Assembly: GCF_001949145.1 (NCBI RefSeq)
Contig: NW_019091519.1
Coordinates: 140,655-204,654, forward strand
Length of the DNA: 64,000 nt
DNA from: Acanthaster planci
Taxonomy: Eukaryota > Echinodermata > Asteroidea > Valvatida > Acanthasteridae
Direction of reading: 5' to 3'
The position numbers and the translations under genes are program-made. Below the pieces are notes generated by a model. The model saw only the letters and a program-made list of their open reading frames with translations. It ran no database searches and had not been told where the DNA came from. Of the stretch, positions 26,286 to 38,900 are shown piece after piece; the stretch's first letter is position 1, and each line of letters starts with the position of its first letter.

Positions 26286-26837
26286 TACACATTCTCAAAC
26301 GGAAAATGCGAAACATTTCCGATTCTCACATTACGCCAGCAATAGTTGTTTGTTTCTTGTCGCGTGCACCCTCAAGGACATTTTTTCTGTAATGACTGAG
26401 AAAACCTGAATAATGTTACGTCTGCAGTTGACAATAGAAACGCAACTCGCGGGCAAGTTGAACCATGCAACGAATATCGAATCAGCAAAACACGGTCAAA
26501 ATCCAGGCAACTTAAAATGCAGGTGCACACCCCGAAGGCAGCCTGTAGACGTTAGTGCAAGCTCGATGAGACTGTTTTTGACCTTTTCTGTTTTGCCCTC
26601 ATGGTCTTGCCTCGATCAGTATTCAACAGACCCCAAAATTGTATTCCTCGCCCTTTAATACTCGCCCACCTTTCGTATTAGGTTATTGGACTTTTTTTGT
26701 TATCAACTTCTCATAAAGTCAGTGCAACTCTCTAATCTTGTGAGATACGTATTGTTAACCTTAACTTGATAGTTCATCAAATGACAAGATACACCATTTT
26801 CAAGATGTATTTTTTTTGCGTTGGGGAGATATTAATT

Positions 26838-27005
26838 NNNNNNNNNNNNNNNNNNNNNNNNNNNNNNNNNNNNNNNNNNNNNNNNNNNNNNNNNNNNNNN
26901 NNNNNNNNNNNNNNNNNNNNNNNNNNNNNNNNNNNNNNNNNNNNNNNNNNNNNNNNNNNNNNNNNNNNNNNNNNNNNNNNNNNNNNNNNNNNNNNNNNNN
27001 NNNNN
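26838..27005. other. Assembly gap (168 N)
   Basis: Run of undetermined bases in intergenic DNA. Open frames spanning it are artefacts. Confidence 0.99.
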
Positions 27006-28574
27006 CGAACCCATATATAAAGATACACCATGCTTTTCCATCAGTCTATGGCTTGTCACATTCCCTGGAGAAATCTCACCATTTTAGACATTTAACACTT
27101 CCCAGCAAGACCTTTGCTTTCCTGTCAATTGATAAAACATCAACACAAACTACACATGGATTGTATTTTCTTCTTAGTATGTACAGATTCAGTTGTGGCC
27201 ACTAATTGCCACCGCGACATTGGCAAGATCGCTGTCCTTGTTAAAGCTGGTATTTTGTTTGACCCCTAACTTCAACCTCCCTTTACAACTTTAGGGGGCA
27301 AAAATAGTGTGGTGCCCCATGGTCTCCGTAATCAACTTCCATAATAATGAGATCGAATGGGAGGTGACACAAAGGACCGTGTGAGGCCAGGTATTCTGCC
27401 TCAAAAGAAAGCGGGTGACACTGTAACAAAAAATCTGCATTATCCCCCTTGAAAGACGAACGCAGAAAGTCAAAGTTATACGAGAGCGACATCGGAGTCG
27501 AAACGCCCAAGGGGAGCACATGTCGCTGTCAAGCAAGGGTGAATAGTGTGACCTTTTTACGCGCCCCTGATGCAGACGATAGCGCCACTGGTCTTGCAAT
27601 GAACGTGAATATTTGGAGGGTTTAAGCAAAGTATCGTTTGCCCCTTTCGCCCGAAGGGGTCTATCATATTCTTTAGCCAATTACACCTTCTTTGTAGTGT
27701 GTAGCGACCAGATTAGTGCAATTATTGCGGTATACAATTCTTGGCGTGTAATTGCTGCTCTTGATCGTATGTCAATTAATTCATTGCTAGTAAACTAGAT
27801 AGGCTTGCGGTAGCATCATTCAGCTTATTCATTGCCGTTTAAAAAATTACCGATAACTTGTAAGTATGGTTCTGAAAGAATGGATAGAGCTTTTGAATCA
27901 ATATTTGTTGGAATCACTTAAGTTATCTATAATCAGCTCCGTTGAGCCCTCCTTTATGAATGTACATTTTTGGTACAACATGGGGAGGGGGAAGGGATGA
28001 TTATAGCAAAGATGATAAACAAATGATTCTCTAAACAAAATGGAAAACTTTATTTGTAAACTTAACACTTTCCAGAAAACTTAGCATAATTAACTTGGCA
28101 CAATTTGCTCAATTTTCGACATTATGACCTTGCTTTACAAAAATGGCTCTAACACCATAACCACTCATCCGTTATGGGTGCTCTTGGTGTCATGCTTCTT
28201 CTAAGAGGATTCCTCATTCACCCATAGCTATGCTTTAGGGTGAAAAATAGCCAAAATATGCTCGGACTTTTTTTTTTTTGGGGGGGGCACCCTGTAAAGG
28301 GGTGTTGCCAAAAACCACCCCGTCACATATCACTGTAGAATCCATCGTAAAATACCTTCCACCCATTGATGAAAGTTTGTGTTGTAAAACTGAGTTTCCC
28401 AGGCCACATTTTACCAAAGAAATACTTGGTTTGATTATAAATATTAACTAAAACTTAAATTCAGTCGTCTGTATAGTTCGCAGGTTTCATAAATTGACCC
28501 TCGTTTGTCTGCTTAACTGCGTAATTTCACTCGTAAATAAAAAATGTTGCATTAATGTGGAATGGTGCCATGGC

Positions 28575-28795
28575 AAGGGCAGATCGGGGAGGAGCAACTG
28601 CTGACACCACCCCCCCAAAAAAACCACCATTGAAAGGCGATTTAGGGGCCTGTTTCATTCTTCTTTTCCTTCCAAAAGCGTGTAAAAAGCTCCAAAATGC
28701 AGCATTACCCCTTGTAAAGGCCTTTAAAGATTAAATGAAAAAAGGTTTTTGCCCCCCGTCCAGTCCTCACCAACCAACCCCCCCCCCCTTTGCTC
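28575..28795 (+). repeat. Poly-C dispersed repeat family, copy 2
   Basis: Contains the family core AAAGGCGATTT, TTTTCCTTCCAAAAGCGTGT, AAAAAGCTCCAAAATGCAGC, AAAGGCCTTTAAAGATTA and TTTTTGCCCCCC, in that order. It has C-runs at both ends and is non-coding. Confidence 0.7.
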
Positions 28796-29539
28796 CCTAA
28801 GGTTTTGTTCTGGTTCTTCCATTGTACTATTATATGACCGCGGGATAAAAGTACATTAGTGTTTGTTGTCATGGCTTAACGAGGGGTAAAGAAAAAGTAA
28901 CGGGAACCTGAGGAATGTGCCTTTTAATTATCATCATTCTTCACAATCGTCATTTTGAGCAGCACGATTTGCCATGATGAAATGTCATCACCATGTTTTA
29001 ATTGCTTCGATTCTGTGGCATGATCTTTTGTATTTCCTCACGCCATTGAAACAGAATGTAACCATTCACACTTTCACCTCCATCAATTGTAGGTGTCTGC
29101 TCACGACAAAAGCATTATTCATTCAATACCGAGAGGGCTAAACACAGGCCTACGTCTCCGTGAAGAAAAATGAGTTTTCAGCATCTTGCATTTTTCAAAT
29201 TGTATTCGAGTGGCTTTGTGTGTTGTCATAGCTAAACTATAAGTAAAATAATCTTCTTCGTGGATCCTGTCAGCTGTTTTCATCATCTCGCATTGTTACA
29301 TTGTTTTAAGTTTGAGAAACAATTTCAAGATGGATTAAAAGAAGAATGGCTCGATATGAACCTAATTCAGCCATTATTCACCTTTAGCATTTTGACCTCA
29401 GAGAACTTTGCTCCCGTATCCGTGTAAACTTTGCAACATGTTCCACGCAATTTGCGGCAAGACCTCTCGGATTGCCCGCTGGCTCCGCCCAATTAAAGTG
29501 TGCCGCGTTGATTGACAGCCCCAGTTTTAGAAGACACCG

Positions 29540-29635
29540 CTTCCCATTGGCCGCCGAGCCCGCGGCTTCGTTTCATCGCCAACCAATCAAAGCGGCAAGT
29601 CAAACAGTCACCGCCTACCGGTCTCTTTGATATGT
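29540..29635. promoter_or_regulatory. Probable Wnt16 proximal promoter elements
   Basis: About 300-390 bases upstream of the Wnt16 start codon, in locally GC-rich DNA, are two CCAAT boxes (reverse at 29546-29550, forward at 29583-29587). Two TCF/LEF core motifs also lie here, ATCAAAG at 29586-29592 and CTTTGAT at 29625-29631, in opposite orientations. Such short motifs occur by chance, so binding is only suggested. No TATA box is evident. Confidence 0.35.
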
Positions 29636-29929
29636 GTCTGCCCAGTGAGGTGGAACGTCAGCGCGTGTCATGTCCCCGCATTCTTGCCCCACGGAGAATT
29701 CTCGTCAGAACATTGGTAGACTTCACTTCATGCGCAAAGTGTGTTCAGAGTTCCAGCCTCACCACTTGCTCTTGAAAATCCAGGAATTTTATTACGGCTG
29801 GAAAGACTGTGTGCTTTTTTGCGGGGGATTGTTTGGAGGTGGATAACTTACCGCGATCAGCTGTCTGGGGAAAAATTTTGAACTGTTGAAGTTGTTTTGA
29901 GGTACTGGTACAACCTCTGGACAGCTGCG

Positions 29930-32900
29930 ATGGATGCTAAAAAGTTACCGTATTGGGAGTTTTCGTGCCTCATTTTACTGTGCTTTCTGCCGGCCATCTC
30001 TAAGGCATCATGGATGTGAGTATAGCATACATCAAATTGATTTAGTACACAATTCTGATAGCTTTGCATGAGAATACATTTTAACCAATGACTTTCTGCT
30101 GAACGAGTTGATTTGTGACAAGTTTCCCTGCGCCCATCTATAGGCCCCTGTACCGAGTTTAACGCTCATTAACATTATTCGCCAGTAGACTCAGCTCAGT
30201 GATGCCCGTTACAGAGTAAACTCAGTCTGTACTTTGTATGATCTATTAAATCTGTCTTGTAAACCTGCTGGCTTTTCTCTCTGCTAATTTACGTGGTCTG
30301 TTCTCAAAACATGATCAAATTAAGTGATTTGCGTGAGATGTCTGGAGAGCCTGTCAGGTATGCGTCGTGCACGAATCCTCATGAACTATTTCGTCGTCAG
30401 GTAATTAAGGGTGAATCTGATAATCGTGTTTGTGTAAGGAAATGACCAACTTACTCAGTGTCCGCCACAGGCGTTCCGGTCTGCTGCTCGTGGTGGCATT
30501 TGAGAGGTAATTTTAGGTTTAGTAAAAGCAATCGTTTCCAGTTTTCCACCTTACGTTTTGGACTGGTGCATAGGGCGTGGGATTTCGAGAATGTGAGGGA
30601 ATTCACGCCTCATGCACGGTCATGCGTGAAGTCGTGAGTTGAAGGGCGGATCCAGAACCGAATTTTTCGGGTGGGGGAGCACACTTTTTTGGTGCAGGGG
30701 GGGGAGTCAATGTTGATTTTTTTTCACTTAACCTGTAATTGCCTTGCTAAGGCCAGGGTGAGGCTACATGTTGGGACTTTTTACACGCTATTGGAAGGAA
30801 GGGAAAAATAGACCAAAATCGCCTTTCTCTCATAAAATTGCACCGTGGGGATGGCCCCGTTGCCCCCCCCCCGACCCGCCCTTACTTGAGTTTAGTGGTC
30901 CTCTGCCAGATGCGTGTTGTGCGGTGGTGGGGGTGTTACACTCTTTTAGGGGTCGTGTGGGGGCAAACTGCGGTGCGACGCGCCATCGACATAACTCAAG
31001 GTGGAAAAAACGCGCTAGTGCGTCAGTTCCAATTACTGCCGACTTTGTACAGAAAAACCATCAGTCGGTTTGAGCTGGGGCCGAATGGTTACCGTCACGG
31101 GAATTCGATTTGCCAATTTTATACCTCAGACAAACCATAATTTCATCAGGGGAACGAGGTTTCCGGGTTCAACGTAGCTTAAAAATTGGTCACAATTTTT
31201 TCTTTCAAAGTAAAACATCACTACCGTTGATTATAACGTCATAGATGTTAATAAATGCTTTTGACCGGAATTCTTTCTTGTAACAAAGTCTTACATGTTA
31301 TTTCACTTCGTTCGATCCATAGAGTTCTGTTTATTCACAGCGCCGATTGTGCCAAACATGATTCAGCGACCACGATGTACGAGTTAGGCCTTAGACGGTT
31401 CCAAATGATGATTTATAATGCTGCACTTGTGAAATCAAATTTATTTGCAAAGTGGGATGAACAATTACGCAAACTGTGTTCAGTCGTCACGTGTTAATTT
31501 TATTATCAGAAAGTTTGATTTTTAGCTCGTTATCTTTACGTCAGTAGTAGACCCCTTTTCTTGAATAACTTTGTGCCTCATATGGTATTAGCATTTGTTT
31601 GGTGTTAGTCATGCCTAGTTATTAAATCGTCTGTGACGTCACGGGTATTTTCCCTCAACAAGCACAATTTGGGCTGCCCGAAAATGAAGATTTACAAGAC
31701 AAGTGCATTGAAATTAAACATTTGGGCAAAGTTTTTTTCACAATACACAACAGTCTGATGTCCCCCCACACACTTGAAAATTTATTTTGCCAAATTGATT
31801 TCAATTTTGCTGATTTTTCCATCTTTCTCACAGGTGGCTCGGCATAGCGTCTCTTGGTACCGTCAACCAGCCCAGCGATACAAACCCACCGGCCAGCAGT
31901 AGCCCCGGCCTCGCACGGACGCAGCCGACTACCCTGGGCCAGTCTGTGTGTTCCCTCGTGCCCGGACTGGCTCACGAGCAGCGTACCGTTTGCGAACAGA
32001 GACCCGAGGCCATACCGGTGATCGGGGCGGGGGCACGGCTGGGCATCACCGAGTGTCAGAGGCAGTTCCGGGACGAGAGGTGGAACTGCACCATTCATGA
32101 TCAGGAGCAGAACGCATTTGGAAAGGTCCTCAAAACAGGTAAGCTCGAATTACCAAACATTAAATTCCAACTGACTGGTACTAACCAGAGGTATTAAAAT
32201 TTTGGGATAAGTTGACCCATTGCCACCTGGTATAACAAGACAGTGACTTTTTAGCTGATTTTGGCCTCCTCATACTTAGTAATGTGGCAAATTGTCACGA
32301 GACAAAATCTCTACTCATATGATACATGCACAGCTCGTGCATCATATACCGAACCCCACGAAAGATTCCCTTTGGCCAGCTGGCGTATCTGTGACGCTGT
32401 ATTGACTGACTTAACGCTTCATGTCCTTAACTGGACAGGTTTTCTCTTAATGCGCTTGCTTTTTCCTCCCCTCTTCTTCCACTGTCCGTGGTCCATCCTT
32501 CGGGGCGGCAGACACAACAGTTGTCTAGTCAGAGAATTACTCGGGCCGTACCCCCAAGGACACCAATCTGTGCCAGCGAAGCCGCTCAAAGGGCCCGCCG
32601 CAACTGCCTCAATCGTACAGACAGATCCCTTCTTCCCATTAAACCCTACATAAAAAGATGTGTGCGGTCATCATTTTACACCCGTGCAATTTTTGTTCTT
32701 TTGCATTTGTGAGAAGAGCCGCTCTAATCGCAAAGCCTTATTCACCCATTAGTGAAACCCGACAGTTTCTTTTGGGGATCACTCCGTCATAATATTTTCT
32801 CAAGGTCTCAGGCTGCGCGAGCCCAATTGGGCGGCGAGAAGAGCAGTTTTGTCAGGTATCATCTCAGGGAAATGATGCACATGCAGTCTCGCACTTCGGC

Positions 32901-35900
32901 ACTTTACATTGCTACTCATATCTTTCACGTGGTTAAAAATACACTCTTACTGCCTTGAGTAGTGTCAACGTGCCAGTAAGTGACACTCAATATTTAAAGT
33001 ATGAAACTCAGTGCTCAGTTGTACAAAGAAGACTCGTAGAATGCTACTTTGTGCCCATTCATGAGGGTGCCCATGTCTTCATATAACCATGGAGGAACTC
33101 GAAAGCACTCATATTTGCTGACAAACTAATCGTTGTTATGGTGTCATCCAAACTGGTGTGCGGAGAAACCTTACCGGACTTATCCTTTGAAAACTCAAAC
33201 TGATTTGTTAGGAAATCATTTCTTACTCCTCATTGATCTAGAATATTATGTTCATTGGGAATTGCGTCTTGAGAATTACGTTCTGTTCTTTTATCGCACT
33301 TCATGTGACACAGTCGATAAACGTGCAAAAATTCCAATTGTCTCTTGCGTCAGTTTCCCTTCAAGCGGTGTAATGAATAAGGCTTGAAACAATTCAACCT
33401 CTCACCAAACAACGCGATCCAAAAGAATGACGTGTGATCATTATCCCAAGTCCAAATATTTACCCAGCTAATTAAGCTATAAAAAAGGAACACGTTCGCG
33501 ACATTTGGTTTTGGTGTGCCCAATCAAACCATCGCATGTTCAGGTTGCATTGCTAACTAGTCATTTTCATTTCTAGATTATTTGTCCTTGTTAGAAATGA
33601 AACTATCATCCGTTCGGATTGCCCAAATGCCTGGTCGCTGACCTCCATAGGCCCTATCATGGGGATTGAAATTATCCGTCCCTGTCTGTTTTAGCGCCCA
33701 ACGCTATCACAGTCCCACCTCGTTCCTTTCTTTGATTCACTCTGCATCATCGGTGTGGGATAATCTCTTCATAGGCCCCACCATGTTTAATACCTTGGCC
33801 CCATTGGGAATCATGCCGGTCGGGGGATCAAAGGAGGAATATTTGTCCTGACGTCCTTTGCCCAGATCAGCTTTTGCCAAAGGTCATTATAAAAAGGTGT
33901 TGATTATTTATTTTGACCTAATCGTCCCCTAAACCCCTTGTCGGCTTGTCGTCTTTCAATATTTCGTTGATCCTTTCCCCTGGCCGAGTTCTTCAAAATC
34001 AGACAGACGAGGAGGTTTGGTGCGGAATAGAGGCTTTGCGTGGTAGCCATCTTGTAAGGCAGTTCTTTCGTTCTACAGGGAAACCTACTTTGTGCATACA
34101 CTGTGGAACAACAGCACTGGCCTGCAAGATGGCAGCCATGCAAACCCTCCGTACAGACTGCCCGCAGTTGCAAACATCGTGTGCTTTCAATCGTGCACAT
34201 TTTGTAGAAAAAAAGGAAAAAGGAGGGAATCGGTTCTCAGAAAAGTTGGCCGCCAGTACTGGCCGCCAAAAGCCAACTGGACTCCGAATTCAGTATTAGT
34301 TTCCACACAGCTGAGAGAGTTAGCGTATAAGGATGGAACTTCAAGGTTTGCTGATTTTTTGGTGTTTCCGTCTGGCTGTTTGTGAGAAGGAGAGGCTTTT
34401 TTAACACGTAAAAAATGGTTGGGTGTAAATATTCATGAACGTTATATGTGCGCTGTAATTTCAGAACATGTGATTTTGGGAAGCTAAGCAACCGTACCAA
34501 TTTTTCTCTTGCACTTTAACTTCAGATGGTTTGTTTATACTCTACATTGCGGATCCTGGGATTTTGTTTAGAATATTCTTTCAAAATATTTCTTTTTCCC
34601 TGAAATGCAAAACAATATGAACGTTAACCAAAGCAGATTGGGACTTAGCAATTTAAACTAAAAAACAAAGAAACAAACAAACAAACAAACACCCCAACCA
34701 ACCCCAACAACCCAACAAACAAACAACCCCGACAAACCAACCAAACAACCCAACAAACAAACAAACAAACAAACAAACAAACAAACACCCCCAACACCCC
34801 AACAAACAAACAAACAAACAACGCAACAAAACAAAGCAAACACACACACACAAAGACAGAGGGCTAGTTTCTGTCAATCATTTTGCCGATTGAGTCACTC
34901 CACCAGCCCGTCAAAGTAATCAAAATCAGTCATCTGGACAACAGAATGACAGTAACTAATGGTGTCAGGCGGGACCTTTCCAGCTCCCTGTTTGGGCATT
35001 TCTTTTTGTCTGTCTACCGAAACGGGACTTGCAACGAAAACACAACCTAGCTGATCATTTTCCAAATCCAAACAACCCGACTGTGTTCGACAACATGCCC
35101 GGAAGCAACGTGCGGGATCGGGTGAGCGCCTGGCCTGACATATGGCGTTTCCCGTTCCATAAATCTCAGATATCGGAGAACGAAAATCATAATTGTGTTC
35201 GATCTCCGCGACACTCACACATACCAAAGGCTGAGTGTGACAGACATTAGGGGCGAGTAATGTAGCCCTCCAATTACAGACTGTAATTTCATCGGCTCGC
35301 GTTTTAGTTGGTTAAGTCTTGTGGGCTGTGTGGATCGGCGCGACCTGGAAATTCCGGAACTGGACCAGACTGTGCGATTCATTGGGTCGTCACGGATTTC
35401 GGAACTTGTCGTCAAAGCCTAAACTCTATAAAAAATATATATATATATCGGGTCAGATGTTAAGACTCCTTCAGACTCGACCGCTTGGCGGAAGCAGACG
35501 GTTTTATCCCTTTCCGGTCGCACTAAACCGGTAACGGATTTTGTACCCGTATTCAGCTTTTTTCTCTAAAACCTTGCGAATTTAAAGGATTCTTGAAAAA
35601 GAAAATTGAGGATGAGGGCAAAGCCCAAGAAGTCGTGAGCGGGGCTCAGAATCCATCAATTTCAACTCTGGAGGTATTAGCCTAGAAAATTCCGGAGCGT
35701 TGTTGTAGCTGCACCAGAGTATTACCTCAATTTCTCCTATGTAAACAAAGGAAGAGTTCGTTGCCATATTTAATCTTATCATACACGGTTTGGCTGATGG
35801 GCTTGAAAATTGGATTTGGCGCGGGAGACATGTCGCTTGGAGGGTTTCCGCAGTTGTAACAACCACCAATTGATCTCTGACCAAGACGTCACCCGCGGTG

Positions 35901-38900
35901 TCTCCTGTGAACTTGGGAGTGCAGAAAGATGATCTCGTGATTGCCCAGGTGAAATATCTAGAGGTATATTGTCAACATAGGATGAGGACGATAGGACAAG
36001 GTCACGCGCTCAAGGACAGTGGCAACCACGAAACTAATTTCGTAATGATGTAAATCGTATGGCTGACGGTGATCTGGGGTGATGGTGTCGATTGTCTTGC
36101 CCGTCCCATGTTCACAGGTCTATCAAATCCTCACAGGTCCTTCAAAAGTCATCCAGTTTCCAATCAAGTAGCGGGCTCTCCAAATGTACTGCAACTAATT
36201 GGGCATCAATGGAGGATCTTTGGGCGGGGATGGGGCACGTAACGGGGGCCATTTTAGTCCCCTTGATGTGACCCAACTTGTCATTTGACTTATGATTGGC
36301 TGTGGCTGACTCCACTGCAAGTTAGGACGAAGGTGATCGACCATGGGGATGATGGACGATTTTGTCGACTAAGCCTATTACCGAAGATGCTTCACTCGTT
36401 TTTAAATTCGTCTTCTCTCTTTTTCCCCTCTTTCTGTTTCCTTCTTCTTTGATGTGAACAGGGAGTCGGGAGACGGCCTTCGTGTACGCCATCACCAGCG
36501 CAGGCGTGGTACACGCCGTCACCAAGACTTGCAGCCTGGGAAACCTGACAGACTGTTCCTGCGACGAGTCGCGCAACGGGATGGTCAACGCCGAAGGCTG
36601 GCAGTGGGGCGGCTGCAGCGATAACCTTGACTACGGCATCCACATCGGCAGGCAGTTCGTGGACGCCGGGGAGGTGCGAAGGGACGAGGAGGAAGGAAAA
36701 AGCAGCCGGGTCCGAGGCGCCATGAACCTGCACAACAATGAGGTTGGAAGACAGGTGGGTGAAATAGCAGTCTTCAACTTGGCTTAATGCACAGTCAGTG
36801 GCGTAACTACGGGGGCGCTGTAGTGGATGTTCTCAATCGCACAAGTTCCCTGTTTGAAATCTTAAAGCTTCAGTTTATTGCTGTCAGTGCTTCTTTCAAA
36901 AGGAAGGGTGTCATCCGTAGAAGATTAGTTTTGGTAATTTTAAGAAATTAGGGGTCCAACAGTGTGACATTTTGTGTCCCTGTTACACCTGACCCGTGTC
37001 ATTTGACATGGAAATATCACTGGAATTAATTGCAAACTATTACTATTTGTTTGACAGGTAATTTGCATAAATTCATCACTCTTGGAAATCAGAAAATGTG
37101 TTCTGAACTTACAAAATCGTATGTCAGATGTGACAGAGACACGAAAAAAATGGACCCCTAATTTCTGGAATAACCCTTACACTTCTGAGGCACATTGCAA
37201 GTAACCGCGGAGTTAACTGTAACACCAATGACGCTAGACATTTTCCTCCTGTGTGTAAACATGAATACATTCCCCCCCCCTCAGTTTCCCTGCTCTAAGG
37301 CAACGCCCCTTATGGGCCTCATCTAGTTTTCTATCCATTCGTTTTGCTTCCTTGATTGTCTCTTGAGCGATCCCATGCGGTGCTACAAAATGTAAACAGT
37401 TTTTCCAAGCATTCACAATCCGCAAACAAGTAGGTATGTTTTCCTTTGTAATCGCCGTATAGACTTTTTAAAGAGGTCATAAAGTGTAGGGCTGTAAAAA
37501 ATCTCAAAGCCTTGAAACTGTGCCATCTTTGTCTGGAAAATAGTATGCATCTGGGTACACACTGGTTGTCGGTCGTCTTAACGAACCAAAATGGCCTATT
37601 TACAATTAACTTTAAAGTGAGTCGGCAAGTTGATGGTAAAGAAGCGCCAATTATCAGTCTATCAAGGCTTGAATTCTTTGGAGCCACGTCTCATCCAGGG
37701 ACGCTTGGGAAAAATAAAGGAACTCTTCTCCATTTCGGTTCGAAACAAAAGGTCCGTGAGTTCCACTTTTGTCGCCAGTAGGTTTTCCTACTTCTGACCT
37801 ACATACCACTTGCCTAACTTTTACTAAACAGAGTCAGGATTATTTCCCTGGAAGTCAATTTTAAGTTTTGTTAACGTGAAAAAAATGACACCCGCCTATA
37901 CACTATACTTGCCAACTGAAACAATTGCTTTGTCCGCAGTAGGTTTGCCCTTTCGGGGTGGTTCATGAGTGGTTACATCCTCCATCCAGCATACAACACG
38001 AAAAATGCAGTTTGAACGCTGGTTCGTTATTGGCGCGAAAGCGTATATCGCGATTTTGTTACGTTGGATAAAACGTTTACGCTATATATGAATTCGCAAA
38101 AGTTAAACGCATTTCGACTCGGTGATTTTTTTTTTCCACCGCAAGTGTTTCGTGACGTCAAATTTGCTTTGTTTCGGTATTTCTCCTGAAGTATGAGCCG
38201 GCCTTAACTTGAGAAGAGCAGCCTTCTTCCATCCATTTTTTATGATTTGTGCAAACACTGCGGTATCCCTCATTATGGGCTAGGCAATGTTTGCTGATGT
38301 CATCGTCGGCACATTTAAAGCCAAGGGGCCCCAGACAATTACCGGACCTTATCAGTTGGCCGCATACCTATATTCCTCCCGGGGATGCGGCGATTCGGTT
38401 TAGACAGCTGCGCCATGCCAGGACATTTTTACTGCATGTGCGTTTAAGTTAGAAATACAATCATGTACATGTATTTAGACAGAGGTTGTAAACGAGAAGC
38501 AGAAATTCCGACTTCCGTTTTTTGACTTTCCAACGACATCAGGTGTACGCAGTGCCATAACAAACACCCAAGCTCTCAGAATGTTAAGGAGAACAAGAAC
38601 TTCCCCATAATTGCCCCAATTTCCGCCAATGCAAACTCGGACCCCATTCAGCACAGGCTACCCTAGATATTATAAACTTAGTTTAGCCGTTTTTTTTTTG
38701 CACTGTGTTCTAAATGGTTCAACAGGTTCTTCACTTCTTAGCTTTGTCGAGGCTAGCCTTTACCGAGAAATGGATATTAATATCTGCATCCGATGGTCAT
38801 TCCATTTTATGACTAACTCTTCTTTCAAACCCAAAAGGGAAACCGCTGCTGAAGCCTCGAGTCATGACAGCATTTTTCATTGTCTTGACTGAGCTTACCT

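Larger units (their letters stand above)
17046..29929. other. Gene-poor intergenic region between ASIC paralogue 2 and Wnt16
   Basis: Almost 13 kb with no exon I can support on either strand. All open frames are under 130 codons, lack domain signatures and have no consistent splice partners. A likely polyadenylation signal for ASIC paralogue 2 is AATAAA at 17530-17535, 485 bases after the stop and followed by T-rich DNA. The stretch also contains a repeated block (19699 and 26034), a candidate TIR element (24718-25036), an N gap (26838-27005) and a poly-C repeat (28575-28795). The last 500 bases look like the Wnt16 promoter. Confidence 0.5.

Noticed and set aside
27291-27680. 129-codon minus-strand open frame in the gene-poor region
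   Set aside because: No recognisable motif, overlapping frames of equal quality and no splice context. Treated as chance.
29512-29775. 87-codon open frame upstream of Wnt16
   Set aside because: No homology, and it lies in the GC-rich promoter region with CCAAT boxes.
32261-32653. 130-codon open frame on the plus strand inside Wnt16 intron 2
   Set aside because: No domain, no splice partner of the right phase, and the exon 2 to exon 3 join already gives an uninterrupted Wnt. Probably chance in a GC-richer patch.
34645-34877. Cys/Leu/Phe/Val-rich minus-strand frames
   Set aside because: They are translations of the (CAAA)n simple repeat in several frames.
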